A DNA stretch of 64,000 nucleotides. Source: Porphyromonas pasteri. Its GTDB lineage: Bacteria; Bacteroidota; Bacteroidia; Bacteroidales; Porphyromonadaceae. The position numbers were made by a program, and so were the translations under genes. The stretch is taken from NCBI RefSeq assembly GCF_014647755.1, contig NZ_BMPU01000004.1, forward strand, positions 124,001 through 188,000. Direction: 5' to 3'. Under the pieces are notes generated by a model. It ran no database searches. It was not told the DNA's origin and saw nothing but the letters and a program-made list of their open reading frames with translations. Position 1 is the first letter of the stretch. The number at the start of each line of letters is the position of its first letter. Positions 60,405 to 64,000 of the stretch are shown here, piece by piece.

Positions 60405-61300
60405 AGAGAGGGCAGGAGCTTGATGAGCTCAGTGAGACTGATACGCTTGTAGCTCTCCTTGATGCGGGGCGTCAGATCGGGCGCTTCGCCAGTGTAGGGA
60501 CGGAGCTTACTCCAGTCGATGGTGAGTGCGGGGCGCGTGGTGCGACCGAGGAAGAGGAAGGTGCGCTCAGCGAAGTGGCGGGCAGCAGAGGCCTCCGTCT
60601 GATCATAGTTCAGCGAGAAGACGGGAGCGCCCTGACGGGAAGACTGGCTGACGACGAAGCTCGTAGGCTGGTGCTGGGCGTTGAGGAGCCAGCGCAGATG
60701 GTAGGCGCCAGCGGCCTCGCCACGGGTAATGCTGAGGCTGGCTTCGGCATCGGTGCCCCCATCTTCGGTGACGCCATAGCTGAAGGCTCCGCCCTTAGCC
60801 CCACGGGCTTCGGCGGGGAAGAAGGGCTTACCTAAGAGGAGGCGCTCCACATCATTGTAGCTGATGGGGAAGCCCACCAGCGAAGAGAGCTCGGCATAGC
60901 TCACCTCGGCATAGCGGCCATGGATCTTGTCAATGGCGGTCACGCCCTGAGGGGTGAACCATACGCGCGCCGCCTCGATGAGAGGGAAGGGCACGACAGA
61001 CCAGTAGATACCTTGGCCTCGCACGATGGTGGCATTGACCTTCGACGAATAGGTCTCCTTACCGATGAGGACCTCAGCCTGCAGGTTACCCTTAAGCATC
61101 GGGCCATAGGCGGGGTCAGACTGGAAGGCAGCGAGGCGGGGATTCACGCCCGACTCTTGGCGGGTCTCGGTACGCGTCGTCTCATCATCGGGATGGCTGA
61201 CATCACGCAGGAGGCCACAGCTGGAGAAGAGGCCCATACATAGGGCTGCCACGAGGAGGCCTCGGAGGCGCTGGTGGCGGGGATATGCGGTGCTATTCAT
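60401..61300 (-). CDS. DUF4292 lipoprotein
   Basis: A 299-residue lipoprotein with lipobox FSSCG (Cys about 28) and the DUF4292 fold expected for this position between a TPR protein and an EnvC-like protein. Visible stretches: GNLQAEVLIGKETYSSKVNA, IYWSVVPFPLIEAARVWFTP, and ERLLLGKPFFPAEA. The sequence resembles LolB/LolA-like or LptE-like beta sheets only in general pattern. It probably acts in the periplasm in envelope biogenesis; the exact role is not established. It ends with a 4-base overlap with the EnvC-like gene. Confidence 0.88.
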   Translation of the reverse strand: MNSTAYPRHQRLRGLLVAALCMGLFSSCGLLRDVSHPDDETTRTETRQESGVNPRLAAFQSDPAYGPMLKGNLQAEVLIGKETYSSKVNATIVRGQGIYWSVVPFPLIEAARVWFTPQGVTAIDKIHGRYAEVSYAELSSLVGFPISYNDVERLLLGKPFFPAEARGAKGGAFSYGVTEDGGTDAEASLSITRGEAAGAYHLRWLLNAQHQPTSFVVSQSSRQGAPVFSLNYDQTEASAARHFAERTFLFLGRTTRPALTIDWSKLRPYTGEAPDLTPRIKESYKRISLTELIKLLPSL

Positions 61301-61306
61301 CGTTCG

Positions 61307-63124
61307 TTACTTCTTCTGTGCTTGCTTAGCTTCGTTGATCTTCTTCTCTATGCGGATGCGCTCAGCCTTATCGGCTTTCTCATCCTTATTCTCACGCTCA
61401 GCGAGACTCTTGAGGGCCTGCTGCCAGGCTTCGATAGCCTCGGCATACTCGCCCAGCCCACGGTAGATATCCCCCATATGGTCGTACATATCGGGCGAAG
61501 TCTTCTCAGGACCAGCCTGCGAGAGGGCCTTGCGCTGGTAGAGCTTGGCGAGCGTATAGTTCTTACGCAGGAGGAGGATATAGGCGTAGGTGTCGAGGAT
61601 GTGGGCGGCATCGGGCGAGAGGCGTACGGCCTGCAGGGCGTAGCGCTCCGCATCATCGAGGTTGCGCCCCGCCTTCGCCAGACGGTAGGCGTAGTTGTTC
61701 AGCACATCGGGCTCCTTGGGGTTGGCCTCGATAGCGCGGAGGTAAAGGCTGTCAGCCAGCAGTGCCTTCTCAGGGCCACCACGCTCGGCATAGACGTCGG
61801 CGAGGAAACCGAAGAGGCGGGCAGCGCCTTCACCCGTCTTAGGGTCGATGGCGGTAGCACCCTCCTCGAGGATCTTCATCGCCCCGTCAGCATCATCGTG
61901 CTGGAAGCGCTCCCCCGAGAGCACGATATAGTTGCGCCAGTCGGTGGGGACGTAGCGCTTGGCATCACGGGCGACGACGACGGTGAGGCTGTCGGACTGG
62001 AGGCCGATAGCGGCGTCGAGGAGTTCGCTCCATATCCACTCCTCGCTGGGGTGGAGCTTGCTCTTGGGAGCGAGGAGGTCATAGGCCTCCTGATAGCGCT
62101 CTTCGTAGCGAAGGAGCTGGGCATAGGTCCTCAGCACCTGCAGGTCATCGGGGTACTCGGCGACCAGCTGAGCGATATGGGGGGTGTACTTGCCTGCGGT
62201 GTAGCCCTCACTACCCTGCGACTCCTTAGTCAGCAGGAGCCAGAGCGTGATCTTCTCGTCGGCACCGATCTTCTTATCTGGTGTGAGACGGACCAGCTCG
62301 GCCTCAGCGGCGGGATAATCCTTCTGCAGGATGTACTTATGGACACGCAGGGCGGTGGCATCCCCCGAGGAGATACGGCCAGCACGCACATCAGAGGCGA
62401 GCTGCTTCTCCGCCTCCTTCGCCCCTCCCGTCTGGAAGAGATGGAGGATCCAGTCGTAGTATGGACGGCGATCTTCGGGATAGAGTGCTGCCCAAGCGCG
62501 GTATTCACGACCCACCGCTACCGAGTCCTTGGAGAGGGAGAGGAGCTGGATCTTCATCTTCGTCAGCTGCCCATAAGCCTCGGGCATAGGCTGGAAACGC
62601 TTCTGTAGCTCGGTAGCGAGCTGGATCCCCTTCTTCAGCTCTCCCGTACGAGCATAGAGCTGGATAAGACGATAGCGCACGTCGTCATCCTCGGGATCGG
62701 CCTCAGAGAGGCGCTCATTGATGTGGAGGGCATCCTGCATACGCCCCGCTTCGATGTAGCCAGCCGAGAGGGCGCGCGCGTAGGTGAGGTTCGTGGAGTC
62801 TGCCCCGTAAGCCTCCTCGAGGAGGGAGAGCGCACGATCACTCACACCCTGCTGGGCATAGTTCCCCCCGAGCATGAAGGCAATAGCGGGATCTGTGGGG
62901 TCGAGGGTGCGCGCGTGACGCAGGAGGTCAAAGGCCTCCATCGTACGGCCAGAGGACTGTGCCAGCACCCCTTGGTAGAAGTATTCGCGGGCCTTCGTCT
63001 GGGCTGCAGAGTCAGGGGCGGGTTGCTTGGGGCGGGTCTGCCCAGCAAGCGGGAGGGTCAGCAGGCCTATCAAGAGGCCTATATAGCTTCGTCTTATATA
63101 ATCTTTTCGCTTCGTCAATCTCAT
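61307..63124 (-). CDS. Exported tetratricopeptide-repeat protein
   Basis: A 605-residue protein with a signal peptide at about 1-30 (SYIGLLIGLLTLPLAGQT) and at least ten TPR-type helical repeats over the rest. Clear ones: AREYFYQGVLAQSSGRTMEA, ALSLLEEAYGADSTNL, ALHINERLSEADPEDDDVRY, NPKEPDVLNNYAYRLAKAG and AIEAWQQALKSLAE. It is a protein-protein scaffold in the periplasm. In Bacteroidota this TPR, DUF4292 and EnvC-like order is common and suggests shared envelope work. It is first in the ten-gene leftward run, with a -7 box 50 bases upstream. Confidence 0.93.
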   Translation of the reverse strand: MRLTKRKDYIRRSYIGLLIGLLTLPLAGQTRPKQPAPDSAAQTKAREYFYQGVLAQSSGRTMEAFDLLRHARTLDPTDPAIAFMLGGNYAQQGVSDRALSLLEEAYGADSTNLTYARALSAGYIEAGRMQDALHINERLSEADPEDDDVRYRLIQLYARTGELKKGIQLATELQKRFQPMPEAYGQLTKMKIQLLSLSKDSVAVGREYRAWAALYPEDRRPYYDWILHLFQTGGAKEAEKQLASDVRAGRISSGDATALRVHKYILQKDYPAAEAELVRLTPDKKIGADEKITLWLLLTKESQGSEGYTAGKYTPHIAQLVAEYPDDLQVLRTYAQLLRYEERYQEAYDLLAPKSKLHPSEEWIWSELLDAAIGLQSDSLTVVVARDAKRYVPTDWRNYIVLSGERFQHDDADGAMKILEEGATAIDPKTGEGAARLFGFLADVYAERGGPEKALLADSLYLRAIEANPKEPDVLNNYAYRLAKAGRNLDDAERYALQAVRLSPDAAHILDTYAYILLLRKNYTLAKLYQRKALSQAGPEKTSPDMYDHMGDIYRGLGEYAEAIEAWQQALKSLAERENKDEKADKAERIRIEKKINEAKQAQKK

Positions 63125-63173
63125 CGAATCTTGCTGCTTCTGCCGTATGAATAGAGCACGGCATACTATCTAC

Positions 63174-63181
63174 CAAAGGTA
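63174..63181 (-). promoter_or_regulatory. -7 box TACCTTTG for the long leftward operon
   Basis: TAnnTTTG on the minus strand, 50 bases before the TPR gene. Confidence 0.7.
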
Positions 63182-63340
63182 ACTATTTTCTCGCGATAGC
63201 TCACCGAAGAGCCCGCTTAACACGGGGATTAGACCCTCATTAAACAGCTAATAATCTGCTCAATACGCCTCCCCAAAGCACACACTACTCCACCGACCTC
63301 TGCGAGGGAGAAAGAGCGACCTCGTGGAGGAGGCAAATCG

Positions 63341-63495
63341 AACCTATATTGGTCGGCGGGTGAACCTATATTGGTCCGTGAGTGAACCAGTAGTGGTCCG
63401 CAGCCGAACCAGTAGTGGTTCACTCGTCGACCAGTAGTGGTTCATAGTGCTAACCAGTAGTGGTTCGCTCACGGACCAGTAGTGGTTGACTTTGC
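63341..63495. repeat. 22-bp phased array J with two core families
   Basis: Seven units at 63341, 63363, 63385, 63407, 63429, 63452 and 63474; spacings 22, 22, 22, 22, 23, 22. The first two cores are AACCTATATTGG; the other five are RACCAGTAGTGG. Two core types in one register show that arrays C/F/G and I belong to one system. Confidence 0.96.
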
Positions 63496-63556
63496 TCCCT
63501 CCGCAGCGCGGTGTAGACTCCCCAGCGTATATACCTTATAATAGGCGCATTCTCCC

Positions 63557-63564
63557 TACTTTTG
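63557..63564 (+). promoter_or_regulatory. -7 box TACTTTTG for radA
   Basis: TAnnTTTG match 33 bases before the radA start. Confidence 0.65.
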
Positions 63565-63596
63565 TGGACACAATCACAGCAGCATCACGATACACG

Positions 63597-64000
63597 ATGG
63601 CAAAGAAGAAAACAGTCTACCACTGCACCGAGTGCGGTGCCGAGTACCCCAAGTGGCAGGGCTTCTGCTCGCAGTGCGGCGTATGGAACTCCATCGAAGA
63701 GGAGGAGATCATCATCGGCAAGCAGGATAAGGCCAGCCGTAGCTTCACGGCGCAGAGCATCACCCCCAGCAAGCCCGTACGCCTCGGCGACATCGAGCAG
63801 CGCAGCGAGAGCCGCCTAAGTCTCGGCGATCCCGAGCTGGACCGCGTCCTCGGTGGCGGGCTCGTCGAAGGCTCCTTCATCCTCCTCGGTGGGGAGCCAG
63901 GTATCGGGAAGTCCACCCTTGTCCTGCAGACGATCCTTCGCCTGCCATACAAGACGCTCTACGTCTCGGGCGAAGAGAGCCTCTCCCAGCTCAAGATGCG
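63597..64000 (+). CDS. radA: DNA repair protein RadA (partial, runs off right edge)
   Basis: The first 134 codons of RadA/Sms, a RecA-like branch-migration helicase in recombinational repair. The N-terminal zinc ribbon is CTECGAEYPKWQGFCSQCG (C-x2-C and C-x2-C pairs). The ATPase starts with LDRVLGGGLVEGSFILLGG and the Walker A GGEPGIGKST. YVSGEESLSQLKMR follows and the frame is open at the window edge. The KNRFG motif and Lon-like domain would lie outside. Start ATG at 63597. Confidence 0.97.
   Translation, partial: MAKKKTVYHCTECGAEYPKWQGFCSQCGVWNSIEEEEIIIGKQDKASRSFTAQSITPSKPVRLGDIEQRSESRLSLGDPELDRVLGGGLVEGSFILLGGEPGIGKSTLVLQTILRLPYKTLYVSGEESLSQLKM

Overview
The window comes from a chromosome of the phylum Bacteroidota, most likely a Porphyromonas-type anaerobe. 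The evidence is: -7 boxes of the form TAnnTTTG before many genes; Na+-NQR, pentahaem nitrite reductase and BspA-like leucine-rich-repeat lipoproteins; and a dipeptidyl peptidase IV whose triad (S594, D669, H701) sits one residue from the numbering I recall for the P. gingivalis enzyme. Species cannot be named from this sequence alone.

Layout. 1-2.8 kb: edge of a probable mobile element (tyrosine integrase, lipoprotein, small membrane protein, a possibly broken gene). 3-6.6 kb: glycosyltransferase, orphan PIN-domain protein, HU-like protein, small lipoprotein. 6.9-11.3 kb: nrfHA with the system II cytochrome c genes resB and ccsA; ccsA carries an in-frame TGA. 11.4-19.3 kb: possible nuclease, Na+/H+ antiporter, NanM-like mutarotase, B12-dependent ribonucleotide reductase, GlsB-like protein. 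19.4-25.4 kb: nqrABCDEF. 26.4-33 kb: two BspA-like lipoproteins, an alpha/beta-hydrolase lipoprotein, a K+/H+ antiporter and a MATE pump. 33-42.2 kb: CobJ-CobH fusion, sugar MFS transporter, DPP IV, lipA, AGCS symporter, NAD(P)-binding protein. 42.3-46.6 kb: six tandem lipoprotein paralogues, each with its own terminator and most with a recognisable promoter. 47-51.4 kb: dCMP deaminase, CtpA protease, 5-formyl-THF cyclo-ligase, folP and the c-di-AMP synthase gene cdaA. 51.5-63.2 kb: a ten-gene leftward run (TPR protein, DUF4292 lipoprotein, EnvC-like, ribF, four glycosyltransferases, panE-like, M64 peptidase). 63.6 kb: start of radA.

Most unusual feature. At least a dozen intergenic arrays share one architecture: a short, usually palindromic core repeated with a 22-bp period (occasionally 21 or 23) and separated by linkers that differ from unit to unit. 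Core families are ACC-N6-GGT with N6 such as TATATA, AGTACT, AGTAGT or AATAGT, plus ACGTATACGT, GCGTATATACGC and CTACGTACGTGG. Linkers vary while cores and phase are kept, one array mixes two core families, and one pair of neighbouring units shows symmetric changes that keep the palindrome. This is not ordinary slippage and not CRISPR. Two arrays flank inverted copies of a roughly 260-bp non-coding element, and two more split the lipoprotein cluster. I know of no named system with these properties; the nearest I recall is the BrickBuilt MITE/minisatellite family of P. gingivalis, which should be compared directly.
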